From positions 72,550 to 85,307 of the forward strand of contig DDEJ01000140.1 in the NCBI GenBank assembly GCA_002336405.1: DNA of 12,758 nt, written 5' to 3'. Source of the stretch: Rhodobacteraceae bacterium UBA1957 (GTDB taxonomy: Bacteria; Pseudomonadota; Alphaproteobacteria; Rhodobacterales; Rhodobacteraceae). The position numbers and the translations under genes are program-made. Shown piece after piece: positions 6,727 to 12,758 of this stretch (position 1 is its first letter; each line of letters starts with the position of its first letter). Below the pieces are notes generated by a model. It did no database searches and was not told the DNA's origin. It was given only the letters and a program-made list of their open reading frames with translations.

Positions 6727-7487
6727 GGTTCAATCCTCATGGCAAGACCGGCTGCGGCCATATGTGCCTTGGCCTCGGCAATCGTGTATTCGCCAAAGTG
6801 AAAGATCGATGCGGCTAGCACGGCTGATGCACCGCCCTCGGTGACGCCCTCGACCAGATGGTCCAGATTGCCGACCCCGCCTGAGGCGATCACCGGCACT
6901 CTCACCGCGTTTGAAATGGCGCGGGTCATCGGTAGGTTAAAGCCGGCCTTGGTGCCATCGCGGTCCATCGAGGTCAGCAGAATCTCGCCCGCGCCGCGTT
7001 CGGCAATCAGCGTGGCAAAGGCCACCGCATCAATACCAGTGGGTTTGCGTCCGCCGTGGGTGAACAGCTCCCATTTGCCGGGGGCTACGGTTTTGGCATC
7101 GATGGCGCATACGATGCATTGGCTGCCAAATTGATCGGCGGCCTCGGCCACCACATCGGGGTTGGCCACGGCGGCAGAATTGAAACTGACCTTATCGGCT
7201 CCGGCCAGCAAAAGCGCGCGTACGTCTTGACTGCTGCGCACACCGCCCCCCACGGTCAGCGGGATATAGCACTGCTCGGCGGTGCGGCGCACCATGTCAA
7301 ACATCGTGCCGCGGTTTTCATGGGTGGCGTGGATGTCGAGAAAGCACAATTCATCCGCGCCTGCTGCATCATAGGCCCGCGCCGCATTCACTGGGTCACC
7401 GGCATCGCGCAAGCCGACAAAGTTCACGCCCTTGACCACGCGGCCATCGGCGACATCAAGACAGGGGATGATCCGGGTCTTAAGCAT
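6723..7487 (-). CDS. hisF: Imidazole glycerol phosphate synthase, cyclase subunit
   Basis: This 254-residue (beta-alpha)8 barrel uses ammonia delivered by HisH to turn PRFAR into imidazole glycerol phosphate and AICAR. The start '[20 protein letters not shown]' carries catalytic D11, and 'VCAIDAKT' carries the second aspartate D130. Phosphate-binding loops are seen in 'TVGGGVRS' (78-85) and 'ASGGVGN' (201-207). The length is normal for the family. GAGG sits eight bases before the ATG, inside the end of hisA; the two genes overlap by 8 bp, and hisF overlaps hisE by 4 bp, so the three form a tight translational unit. Confidence 0.98.
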   Translation of the reverse strand: MLKTRIIPCLDVADGRVVKGVNFVGLRDAGDPVNAARAYDAAGADELCFLDIHATHENRGTMFDMVRRTAEQCYIPLTVGGGVRSSQDVRALLLAGADKVSFNSAAVANPDVVAEAADQFGSQCIVCAIDAKTVAPGKWELFTHGGRKPTGIDAVAFATLIAERGAGEILLTSMDRDGTKAGFNLPMTRAISNAVRVPVIASGGVGNLDHLVEGVTEGGASAVLAASIFHFGEYTIAEAKAHMAAAGLAMRIEP

Positions 7488-8202
7488 TCAGGGCCTCGAG
7501 CGCTTGCGCCAAGTCAATTGCACCATCGTACAGCGCCCGGCCTGAAATGGCTCCGTTCAAATCCGCACCGCAATCGCGTAGCGCGATTAAATCGTCCAAT
7601 GACGACACACCACCAGAGGCAATCACCGGAATGGATACGGCATGGGCCAAAGCCGTAGTCGCCGTGATATTGGGGCCTTGCATCGCCCCGTCGCGGTTGA
7701 TGTCGGTATAGATAATTGCCGCAACACCGGCGTCTTCGAATGACTTTGCCAGATCGGTAACCATTACATCGGTTTCCTCGGCCCAGCCCTTGGTGGCGAC
7801 ACGGCCGTTGCGGGCATCAATACCAACGGCAACCTGACCGGGAAAAGCTTTGGCCGCCTGTCGGACCAACGTGGGATTTTCAACTGCGATCGTCCCTAAA
7901 ATAACCCGCGCCAACCCCTTGTCGAGCCAGCGCTCAATCGTTGCCATATCGCGGATACCACCGCCCAGTTGCGCTGGTATTTTACTTTGTGCCAAGATCG
8001 CTTCAACCGGGCCAGCGTTGACTGGTTCGCCCTCGAACGCGCCGTTCAGATCGACCAGATGCAGCCACTCACACCCCGCATTTGCAAAATCCAGTGCCTG
8101 CGCAGCGGGGTCGTTGTTGAAGACGGTGGATTTTTCCATGTCACCACGCAGCAGGCGCACCGCTTGGCCATCTTTCAGATCAATTGCGGGATATAAGATC
8201 AT
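7480..8202 (-). CDS. hisA: ProFAR isomerase (phosphoribosylformimino-AICAR-phosphate isomerase)
   Basis: This (beta-alpha)8 barrel enzyme isomerises ProFAR to PRFAR, the substrate of HisHF. The chosen start gives 240 residues opening '[20 protein letters not shown]', with catalytic D8; the second catalytic aspartate is D129 in '[10 protein letters not shown]'. Phosphate loops appear as 'LGGGIRD' (79-85) and 'ASGGVSS' (195-201). The frame is open upstream to an ATG at 8274, but GAGG four bases before ATG 8202 and the standard family N-terminus settle the shorter start. It overlaps hisF by 8 bp. It is separated from hisH by the oppositely oriented DUF2147 gene, so hisAFE may rely partly on its own promoter upstream. 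Confidence 0.97.
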   Translation of the reverse strand: MILYPAIDLKDGQAVRLLRGDMEKSTVFNNDPAAQALDFANAGCEWLHLVDLNGAFEGEPVNAGPVEAILAQSKIPAQLGGGIRDMATIERWLDKGLARVILGTIAVENPTLVRQAAKAFPGQVAVGIDARNGRVATKGWAEETDVMVTDLAKSFEDAGVAAIIYTDINRDGAMQGPNITATTALAHAVSIPVIASGGVSSLDDLIALRDCGADLNGAISGRALYDGAIDLAQALEALNA

Positions 8203-8335
8203 CTTTTGCCTCATCAGGTGGTGGTATTTGCCTGCGTGTGGCATGCCGTGGCATGAAATGCAACGCGGCCACAAAACGGTCTTGCCAATGGGCCGTCAAT
8301 ACGCGCATGCTGTGGGCGAACTGAGGAGAGAGTTT
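8203..8335. promoter_or_regulatory. Divergent intergenic region between hisA and the DUF2147 gene
   Basis: This 133-bp gap separates the hisA start (minus) from the DUF2147 start (plus) and probably contains promoters for both. For hisA a near-consensus -35 TTGACG (complement of 8294-8299) is followed after 17 bp by a poor -10, TTTTGT (complement of 8271-8276). An 8-bp direct repeat GTGGCATG at 8238-8245 and 8248-8255 has a period of exactly 10 bp, one helical turn, as in sites for tandem-binding regulators. GAGGAGAG just before the DUF2147 start is its ribosome site. Confidence 0.4.
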
Positions 8336-8728
8336 ATGAAACATTTATATATGAGCACATTGGCCTTGTTGTTGACGGTTGGGATGGCGCAGGCCGACCC
8401 GCTTTTTGGTATCTGGCAGTCGACGGCGGATGATAATGGCAAATTTGGTCACATTGAGATGCAGGATTGCGACGGTAAGATCTGTGGCACCCTGATTAAG
8501 AGCTTTGACCCGTCAGGAAAACAAATCAGCAGCGAGAATGTTGGTAAACTGATTGTTTGGGGTATGAAATCCAAAGGCAACGGTAAATATGGTGGTGGCA
8601 AGATTTGGGCTCCGGATCGCGATAAGACCTATTCTTCGAAACTGGTCTTATCGGGGGATCAATTGCAAGTGAAGGGCTGTATACTGATAATTTGCCGCGA
8701 CGGAGGCACGTGGCAACGGGTCAAGTAG
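8336..8728 (+). CDS. DUF2147 periplasmic protein
   Basis: This 130-residue secreted protein has a signal peptide 'MKHLYMSTLALLLTVGMAQA' with cleavage expected after AQA. The mature part carries the DUF2147 pattern 'DPLFGIWQSTADDNGKFGHI' followed by a cysteine-containing 'DCDGKICGTL', then 'GGGKIWAPDRDKTYSSKLVL' and a closing 'GCILIICRDGGTWQRVK'. The four cysteines could form disulfides in the periplasm. The molecular function of the family is not established. The start is fixed by GAGGAGAG a few bases upstream and by the signal peptide, although the frame is open much further 5'. It lies on the strand opposite to the his genes, between hisA and hisH, with only 12 bp between its stop and the hisH stop. 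Readthrough from hisH to hisA would be antisense to it. Confidence 0.9.
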   Translation: MKHLYMSTLALLLTVGMAQADPLFGIWQSTADDNGKFGHIEMQDCDGKICGTLIKSFDPSGKQISSENVGKLIVWGMKSKGNGKYGGGKIWAPDRDKTYSSKLVLSGDQLQVKGCILIICRDGGTWQRVK

Positions 8729-8740
8729 ATCCGCGTCATT

Positions 8741-9379
8741 TCAGGGCGCCCATTTTAAAAAATTAGCAATCAGTTTTAAGCCGGTTTTCTGGCTTTTTTC
8801 GGGGTGAAACTGCATGCCCAAAAGATTGTCGCGGCCGATAATCGCTGTGATCTCGCCGTCATATCCGACATGGGCCAGGCGCTGTTCGGCTTGCAAGACC
8901 TGCATGTGGTACGAATGCACGAAATAAGCGTGATCTCCTGTTTTGATGCCGTCAAACACTGGGTGGGGGGCGTCTAGTATCAGGTCATTCCAGCCCATGT
9001 GCGGGACTTTCAGAGCGGGGATGGTTGGGGTGATTTTCGTCACCTCGCCGGTGATCCAGTCAAACCCGTCGGTTGGGGTATATTCCAGACCGCGACTGGC
9101 CATCATCTGCATGCCGATACAAATACCCAAAAATGGTTTGGCTTTTCGGATCGCGACCTCTTCGAGAGCCTCGAACAAACCGCGGTGGTCGAACAAGGCG
9201 GTGCGGCACGCGGGAAATGCCCCATCGCCAGGCAGCACCAATCTGTCGGCGCGGCGCACCACGTCGGGGTCGGAACTGAGCACTACCGGTCCCGATGTGA
9301 CTTCTTCGGCCATCCGCTGAAATGCCTTGTGGGCCGAGTGCAGATTGCCGCTGTCGTAATCGACTATGACTGTGGTCAT
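8741..9379 (-). CDS. hisH: Imidazole glycerol phosphate synthase, glutaminase subunit
   Basis: This 212-residue class I glutamine amidotransferase releases ammonia from glutamine and channels it to HisF. The catalytic triad is clear: nucleophile C87 in 'FLGICIGMQMM', and H192 and E194 in 'GMQFHPEKSQ'. The start 'MTTVIVDYDSGNLHSAHKAF' is the family pattern ('DYGxGNL'). The oxyanion segment reads 'LPGDGAF' where many homologues have PGVGAF; this is a tolerated variant. The gene starts 5 bp after the hisB stop, so the two are co-transcribed. Its stop faces the DUF2147 stop at 12 bp. The partner hisF lies about 1.3 kb away, beyond DUF2147 and hisA. Confidence 0.98.
   Translation of the reverse strand: MTTVIVDYDSGNLHSAHKAFQRMAEEVTSGPVVLSSDPDVVRRADRLVLPGDGAFPACRTALFDHRGLFEALEEVAIRKAKPFLGICIGMQMMASRGLEYTPTDGFDWITGEVTKITPTIPALKVPHMGWNDLILDAPHPVFDGIKTGDHAYFVHSYHMQVLQAEQRLAHVGYDGEITAIIGRDNLLGMQFHPEKSQKTGLKLIANFLKWAP
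8778..8799 (+). terminator. Weak intrinsic terminator candidate downstream of the DUF2147 gene
   Basis: AAGCC (8778-8782) and GGCTT (8791-8795) form a 5-bp stem with an 8-base loop, followed by a run of six T (8794-8799). It lies about 50 bp past the DUF2147 stop, on the same strand, inside the antisense of hisH. The stem is short, so strength is uncertain; the T-run may simply reflect lysine codons of hisH. Confidence 0.35.
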
Positions 9380-9384
9380 GGTGA

Positions 9385-9972
9385 TTAAAGCGCCCCTTTG
9401 GTCGAGGGCAACTGGCCCTCGCTGCGTGGATCTATGGCCACAGCCGCACGCAGCGCGCGGGCCACGGATTTAAAGGTGGCCTCTGCGATATGGTGGCTGT
9501 TGAGACCATGCAACTGATCAACATGCAGGGTGATGCCGCCATGCGTACTCAAGGCTTGAAAAAATTCGCGCAGCAATTCGCAATCAAACTGGCCGATCCG
9601 CTCGGTTGGCAGGTCGATCCCCCAGACTAAATAGGGCCGCGCAGACAGATCCAGCGCACAGCGTACCAGCGCATCATCCATCGGCAACAGGCAACTTCCA
9701 TAACGTTGAATGCCTTTTTTGTCGCCCACCGCCTCCACAAGCGCCTGTCCCAGTGCAATGCCGGTATCTTCGACGGTGTGATGATCATCGATATGATGAT
9801 CGCCCTTGGCGCGAACCGTTAGATCGAACATTGCATGACGGGCCAACTGGTCAAGCATATGATCAAAGAAACCGACCCCGGTTTGGTTGTCATATGTGCC
9901 TGCCCCATCAAGATTGAGGTCGATGGTGATCTGGGTCTCGGCAGTGTTGCGGGTAATTCTGGCGGTGCGCAT
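9385..9972 (-). CDS. hisB: Imidazoleglycerol-phosphate dehydratase (monofunctional)
   Basis: This 195-residue enzyme dehydrates imidazole glycerol phosphate to imidazole acetol phosphate. Manganese-binding histidine motifs are intact: 'GVGFFDHML' (32-40), '[10 protein letters not shown]' (62-71) and '[12 protein letters not shown]' (157-168). No histidinol-phosphatase domain is attached, unlike the bifunctional enterobacterial HisB, so the phosphatase must be encoded elsewhere. It is the first gene of the minus-strand his cluster, with an AGGA about ten bases before the ATG and a candidate promoter just upstream. It is divergent from the stand-alone Lrp ligand-binding gene at 113 bp. Confidence 0.98.
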   Translation of the reverse strand: MRTARITRNTAETQITIDLNLDGAGTYDNQTGVGFFDHMLDQLARHAMFDLTVRAKGDHHIDDHHTVEDTGIALGQALVEAVGDKKGIQRYGSCLLPMDDALVRCALDLSARPYLVWGIDLPTERIGQFDCELLREFFQALSTHGGITLHVDQLHGLNSHHIAEATFKSVARALRAAVAIDPRSEGQLPSTKGAL

Positions 9973-9998
9973 TGCGTGTTTATCCTGTGATTTGCCTT

Positions 9999-10027
9999 CT
10001 TATAGACATTGCAAGGGCCCACGCCAA
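9999..10027 (-). promoter_or_regulatory. hisB: Candidate sigma-70 type promoter of the his cluster
   Basis: On the minus strand TTGGCG (complement of 10022-10027, preceded by C) and TATAAG (complement of 9999-10004) are separated by exactly 17 bp. This resembles the housekeeping promoters of alphaproteobacteria. Transcription would begin about 20 bases before the hisB ATG, leaving no room for a leader peptide or attenuator. Confidence 0.5.
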
Positions 10028-10085
10028 GTCGCTTGCACCGCGCGCCGTGTTGTGACAGCTTACAAAAAACTAAACGAGGTCTGTC

Positions 10086-10325
10086 ATGAGCACCTGCGTG
10101 TTTATTCAAATTCGCTGTAAACCTGGAAAAACCTATCAAGTCGCCGAAGATATCGTGCTGCGTGAGCTGCATTCAGAGCTGTATTCGACCAGCGGCGACT
10201 ATGACATGATCCTGAAAATGTATATCCCAGCAGATCAGGATGTGGGTAAGTATATCAATGACAATCTTCTGGGCATTGCCAATATTGAACGGTCTTTGAC
10301 TACATTGACGTTCAACGCGTTTTAA
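10086..10325 (+). CDS. Stand-alone Lrp/AsnC ligand-binding (RAM) domain protein
   Basis: This 79-residue protein consists only of the RAM/effector-binding half of Lrp-type regulators: an opening strand 'CVFIQIRCKPGKTYQVAEDI', the 'STSGDYDMILKMYIP' core that corresponds to the ligand pocket, and a closing 'ERSLTTLTFNAF'. It has no helix-turn-helix, so it cannot bind DNA alone. Known stand-alone RAM proteins form oligomers, bind amino acids and may modulate full-length Lrp partners. GAGG at 10076-10079 is six bases before the ATG. It is divergent from hisB and followed, after a G-rich 115-bp gap, by an amidase gene on the same strand. It may sense an amino acid relevant to the neighbouring pathways, but that is only context-based inference. 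Confidence 0.88.
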   Translation: MSTCVFIQIRCKPGKTYQVAEDIVLRELHSELYSTSGDYDMILKMYIPADQDVGKYINDNLLGIANIERSLTTLTFNAF

Positions 10326-10371
10326 ACGGTTCGCTTGTGATCACGGCTCCGGCTTTGCAGTTCACTCGGCA

Positions 10372-10403
10372 GGGGGTCGTGGGGGGCCGTGGGGGGAGCT
10401 GGG
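10372..10403 (+). other. Potential G-quadruplex motif upstream of the amidase gene
   Basis: Four G-runs of 5, 6, 6 and 3 bases are separated by loops of exactly four bases (TCGT, CCGT, AGCT). This satisfies the usual intramolecular quadruplex pattern. Two units share GTGGGGGG, so a small duplication may have built it. It lies 37 bp before the amidase ATG on the non-template strand, so it could form in DNA during transcription or in the mRNA leader. Two further G-runs follow before the AGGGG ribosome site. Confidence 0.5.
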
Positions 10404-10440
10404 TGGCCTTGCGAAATAAGGGCTGGGGTGCAGGGGTGCT

Positions 10441-11868
10441 ATGTCTGATTACAACAGGTTGTCTGCGGTTAAAATGCGCCAGATGCTGGGCGTCGGTGAG
10501 TTGGCGGCGGTGGATCTTCTGACCGATTGTATCGCCGCGATTGATGATGTGAATCCGCAGGTCAATGCCGTGGTGACCCCGTGTTTTGATCACGCCAGAC
10601 AACAGGCGCTTGCCTGTGATGCGGCGCGGGCCAACGGCGGCCCCTGTGGGCCGTTGCACGGGCTTCCGGTGCTGATCAAGGATCTTATGGATACTGCTGG
10701 GCTGCGCACAACTTATGGCAGCCGTTGTTTTGCCGACCACGTGCCCAACAAGGATGCGCTGATTGTTGAACGGTTGAAAGCGGCGGGCGCAATTGTGCTT
10801 GGCAAGACCAATACGCCCGAGTTTGGGGCCGGGGCGAACACCCGCAATCTGGTGTTTGGCGCCACTGGTAACCCGTTTGATCCGGCGCTGACCAGCGGCG
10901 GCTCATCTGGCGGGTCGGCTGCTGCATTGGCTTGCGATATGGCGCCATTGGCGACCGGCTCTGATCTGGGAGGCAGTCTGCGTATCCCAGCATCATTTTG
11001 CAGCGTTGTGGGCATGCGCCCAACCCCCGGTGTGGTCGCGTCGCGGTCTTATGTGTCGGGGTTTTCGCCACTTTGGTGCGATGGTCCGATGGCGCGGACG
11101 GTTGAAGATGTGGCGTTGATGTTATCGGCCATTGCAGGACGCGACGCTGCTGATCCGCTTTCATCGCCCGCAACTGGCTTTGATTTTGTGGCGTTTGAGA
11201 ACGGTGATGCCGCCACGGATCCTGCGCAGCTTTGCGTGGGGTTCTCCACCGACTTAGGGGTGGCGGCTATTGATGATGCGATCCGCGATGTGTTTGCGCA
11301 GCGCCTGCCTGTGGTGTCCGGGTGTTTTGGTGCCAGCGCGCCGGTGGACATCGATCTGTCTGAGACCACCGAAGTTTTTAAAATACTGCGGGCCGAAAGC
11401 ATGGCCGCCTCTTATGGGGCTTTGGTGGCGCAAAATGCTGGGCAAATTGGGCCGAATGTAATTGGCAATGTGCGGGATGCTGAGCGCTATAGTTTGACGG
11501 ATGCCGCTTGGGCCAATGCGGCTCATACCCGGATCTATCGGCGGTTTCAGGCGCTGTTTGACGAAATTGACGTGTTGATTTGCCCCGCCACTGCGGTGAC
11601 ACCGTTTCCGCTTGGGCAAAACCATCCCGATACAATCAACGGCGCGCCGCTTGAGGGGTATTTTGCTTGGGTTGCGATCACTTCGGCGCTCTCGCTTACT
11701 GGCTGTCCGGTGGTCACTCTGCCCTGTGGACTTGATCATGCTGGGATGCCGTTTGGTGTTCAACTGGTGGGGCGCCCGCATGGTGATCTGGCGCTGTTGA
11801 AAATCGCGCACCGTGTGGAGCTGGCACTTATGCGGCAGGGTCTGGGGCGGGTTATCCCCCAACCTTGA
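10441..11868 (+). CDS. Amidase signature (AS) family amidohydrolase
   Basis: This 475-residue enzyme hydrolyses an amide bond with the Ser-cisSer-Lys triad of the AS family. K80 sits in 'PVLIKDL', S155 in 'TSGGSSGGSAAA' and the nucleophile S179 in 'GSDLGGSLRIPAS'. The spacings (75 and 24 residues) equal those between K142, S217 and S241 of FAAH. The glycine-serine-rich signature runs from about 148 to 185, and the C-terminal part contains the usual 'ALSLTGCPVVTLPCG' and 'MPFGVQLVGRP' blocks. There is no signal peptide, so it is cytoplasmic. Lack of gatB/gatC neighbours argues against GatA; the real substrate (an aryl or aliphatic amide, or an N-carbamoyl compound) cannot be read from the sequence. 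AGGGG lies five bases before the ATG, and a G-run motif lies further upstream. Confidence 0.95.
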   Translation: MSDYNRLSAVKMRQMLGVGELAAVDLLTDCIAAIDDVNPQVNAVVTPCFDHARQQALACDAARANGGPCGPLHGLPVLIKDLMDTAGLRTTYGSRCFADHVPNKDALIVERLKAAGAIVLGKTNTPEFGAGANTRNLVFGATGNPFDPALTSGGSSGGSAAALACDMAPLATGSDLGGSLRIPASFCSVVGMRPTPGVVASRSYVSGFSPLWCDGPMARTVEDVALMLSAIAGRDAADPLSSPATGFDFVAFENGDAATDPAQLCVGFSTDLGVAAIDDAIRDVFAQRLPVVSGCFGASAPVDIDLSETTEVFKILRAESMAASYGALVAQNAGQIGPNVIGNVRDAERYSLTDAAWANAAHTRIYRRFQALFDEIDVLICPATAVTPFPLGQNHPDTINGAPLEGYFAWVAITSALSLTGCPVVTLPCGLDHAGMPFGVQLVGRPHGDLALLKIAHRVELALMRQGLGRVIPQP

Positions 11869-11955
11869 ATGTTCGTGTGCTTTTCGGCGGGGTGTCGGCG
11901 CCAATGCCAGAGTTGGTGGTCGCCAGCGGCAAGCCGTCGTCTGCCTGAATATGGC

Positions 11956-12426
11956 ATGACAGATTATACCAGCAGTTTTAATAAACGGTATCAGACAGAC
12001 TTTACATTTCAAATTGGCGCTGAGACGGCTGGTGCCGATAATGTTGCCGTTTCAAATGATGAAATAGATTCTTATTCTTTATTTCTGTATAATGGTGATA
12101 CTCCAAATGCTCCCGGAGTGTCCGTGGGGATTGACAGTGCGGGCAGTACAACAGATCCTTTAATTTATATTGACCTTGCTATCGGACAAATAAATAACCA
12201 ACGATCTGAATAGGGTTCGGTCGCCAACCGTTTGAAGCACACTCTCAACAATCTGACCAACATCTCGTCCAACCTGTCGGCTGCCAGAGGCGGGATCGAG
12301 GACGCAGACTTTGCATTGGAAACCACAAACCTAGCGAAAAACCAGATCCTGTAGCAAGCGTCGACCGCGATGCTGGCCCAAGCCAACGCGTCGAAGAAAA
12401 ATGTGCTGAGCCTGCTGCAAGGGTAA
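11956..12426 (+). pseudogene. Flagellin remnant: middle and C-terminal domain with two in-frame TAG stops
   Basis: One frame runs from ATG 11956 to TAA 12424-12426, interrupted by TAG at 12211-12213 and at 12352-12354. The last part is clearly the flagellin C-terminal D1/D0 helix: 'GQINNQRSE', stop, 'GSVANRLKHTLNNLTNISSN', then 'IEDADFALETTNLAKNQIL', stop, 'QASTAMLAQANASK' and 'NVLSLLQG'. In intact flagellins these stop positions hold Leu (TTG) and Gln (CAG), so each is one base change away. The middle piece ('FTFQIGAETAGADN') fits the variable-domain edge. The N-terminal D0/D1 domain needed for secretion and polymerisation is absent, so no working filament protein can be made. The middle part is much more AT-rich than the C-terminal part, suggesting a mosaic or foreign origin. 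A terminator follows 37 bp after the stop. Confidence 0.85.
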
Positions 12427-12463
12427 GGCTGAGATAACGCTGCACACGAATAAATAGCTGAAG

Positions 12464-12491
12464 CAGGTCTGCATCACGCGGACCTGTTTTT
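12464..12491 (+). terminator. Rho-independent terminator after the flagellin remnant
   Basis: CAGGTCTGC (12464-12472), loop ATCAC, GCGGACCTG (12478-12486) form a 9-bp stem with one T-G wobble, followed directly by TTTTT (12487-12491). The AAG before the stem can pair with the first three T. It has all the hallmarks of an intrinsic terminator and probably once served the flagellin gene. Confidence 0.85.
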
Positions 12492-12594
12492 CATTGGTTT
12501 ATGAATGCATGCAGCGCCAAAGAGGCATCGCATGAGTTGATCAAAGCGTAGCCCCAAACTTACATAACTGACTGATTTTTGAATGAGAGAATAA

Positions 12595-12668
12595 CCACTT
12601 CCACCGCTACAGGATGCCCTGAGGCATTAGGACACGCGGGAGGGTCATCCCGTGTGCGGTGGAAGTGG
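12595..12668. ncRNA. 74-bp structured inverted repeat, candidate structured RNA or palindromic element
   Basis: A perfect 13-bp inverted repeat, CCACTTCCACCGC (12595-12607) and GCGGTGGAAGTGG (12656-12668), encloses two further hairpins. The first is ATGCC-CTGA-GGCAT (12614-12627). The second is ACACG(C)GG at 12632-12639 pairing with CCCGTGT at 12649-12655, with one bulged C. Together they form a three-way junction. No T-run follows on either strand, so it is not a plain terminator. I do not recognise a known RNA family; a small non-coding RNA, an mRNA leader element or a REP/MITE-like repeat are all possible. The strand of any transcript cannot be decided here. Confidence 0.45.
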
Positions 12669-12758
12669 AATATTGTCCGAAGGTCGGGTGTCCAGTTCTT
12701 CACTTCATAAAAAGAAACGACCGCTGAAAATATCTTTTAGAGCAGAATAATAAATAGT

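Larger units (their letters stand above)
12427..12758. other. Gene-free tail of the window
   Basis: No credible coding frame is present in these 332 bases. The stretch holds the flagellin-side intrinsic terminator (12464-12491) and the 74-bp inverted repeat (12595-12668). The 103 bases between these two and the AT-rich 90 bases at the end show nothing I can name; the end could carry the promoter of a gene beyond the window. Confidence 0.6.

Noticed and set aside
8203..8274. Longer hisA start at 8274
   Set aside because: The 24 extra residues are unlike the family N-terminus, while ATG 8202 has a GAGG and gives the standard '[10 protein letters not shown]' start.
7850..8335. Upstream extension of the DUF2147 frame, giving 292 residues
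   Set aside because: The extra part is antisense to hisA. A strong ribosome site and a signal peptide place the real start at 8336.
10441..11868. GatA subunit of Glu-tRNA(Gln) amidotransferase
   Set aside because: The amidase signature is shared, but gatB and gatC are absent and the flanking context does not fit.
12211..12354. Amber recoding (readthrough or a 21st/22nd amino acid) in the flagellin-like frame
   Set aside because: Both stops are TAG in one frame, which is tempting, but the N-terminal domain is also missing and each stop is one substitution from the expected codon. Ordinary pseudogene decay explains everything.
1..12758. CRISPR array, transposase, integrase, tRNA, rRNA or defence genes
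   Set aside because: I looked for regular repeat-spacer patterns, transposase motifs and tRNA/rRNA cores and saw none. The only repeats are the short ones listed.

Overview
The window looks like chromosomal DNA of an alphaproteobacterium, most likely a marine Rhodobacteraceae (Roseobacter group). This rests on the character of the proteins (CoA-binding protein, stand-alone Lrp ligand-binding protein, form II CoxL-like protein, DUF2235 hydrolase), moderate-to-high GC with GC-rich third codon positions, and a candidate his promoter of the alphaproteobacterial CTTGGC-N17-TATAAG kind. The assignment is inference from protein character, not from a database search.

Layout, left to right. (1) 1-240: the 3' end of a MalK/UgpC-type ABC transporter ATPase. 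(2) 368-2051: a minus-strand Lrp/AsnC regulator divergent from an ornithine-decarboxylase-type PLP enzyme; the 121-bp gap probably holds both promoters. (3) 2203-5542: a form II CoxL-like molybdenum hydroxylase large subunit overlapping by 20 bp a DUF2235 alpha/beta hydrolase. No FeS (CoxS) or FAD (CoxM) partner gene is in the window. A 15-bp palindrome and a 48-codon small ORF lie just upstream. (4) 5689-6222: a CoA-binding (YccU-like) protein, followed by what looks like the decayed start of a one-TM membrane protein. (5) 6415-9972: a minus-strand histidine cluster in transcription order hisB-hisH-(DUF2147, opposite strand)-hisA-hisF-hisE. It supplies IGP dehydratase, both IGP synthase subunits, the ProFAR isomerase and the phosphoribosyl-ATP pyrophosphatase. 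(6) 10086-11868: a stand-alone Lrp/AsnC ligand-binding (RAM) protein divergent from hisB, a G-run cluster able to form a quadruplex, and an amidase-signature hydrolase with an intact Lys-Ser-Ser triad. (7) 11956-12758: a flagellin remnant lacking its N-terminal domain and carrying two in-frame TAG stops, then a good intrinsic terminator, then a gene-free tail with a 74-bp inverted repeat that folds on paper as a three-way junction.

Most of the window is ordinary metabolism. The features that deserve a second look are the terminal structured inverted repeat, the flagellin remnant, the coupled CoxL-like/DUF2235 pair with its palindrome and small ORF, the antisense periplasmic gene inside the his cluster, the G-run leader of the amidase gene, and a 17-bp insertion that appears to have broken a small membrane-protein ORF. 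I did not find a defence island, CRISPR array, transposase, tRNA or rRNA.
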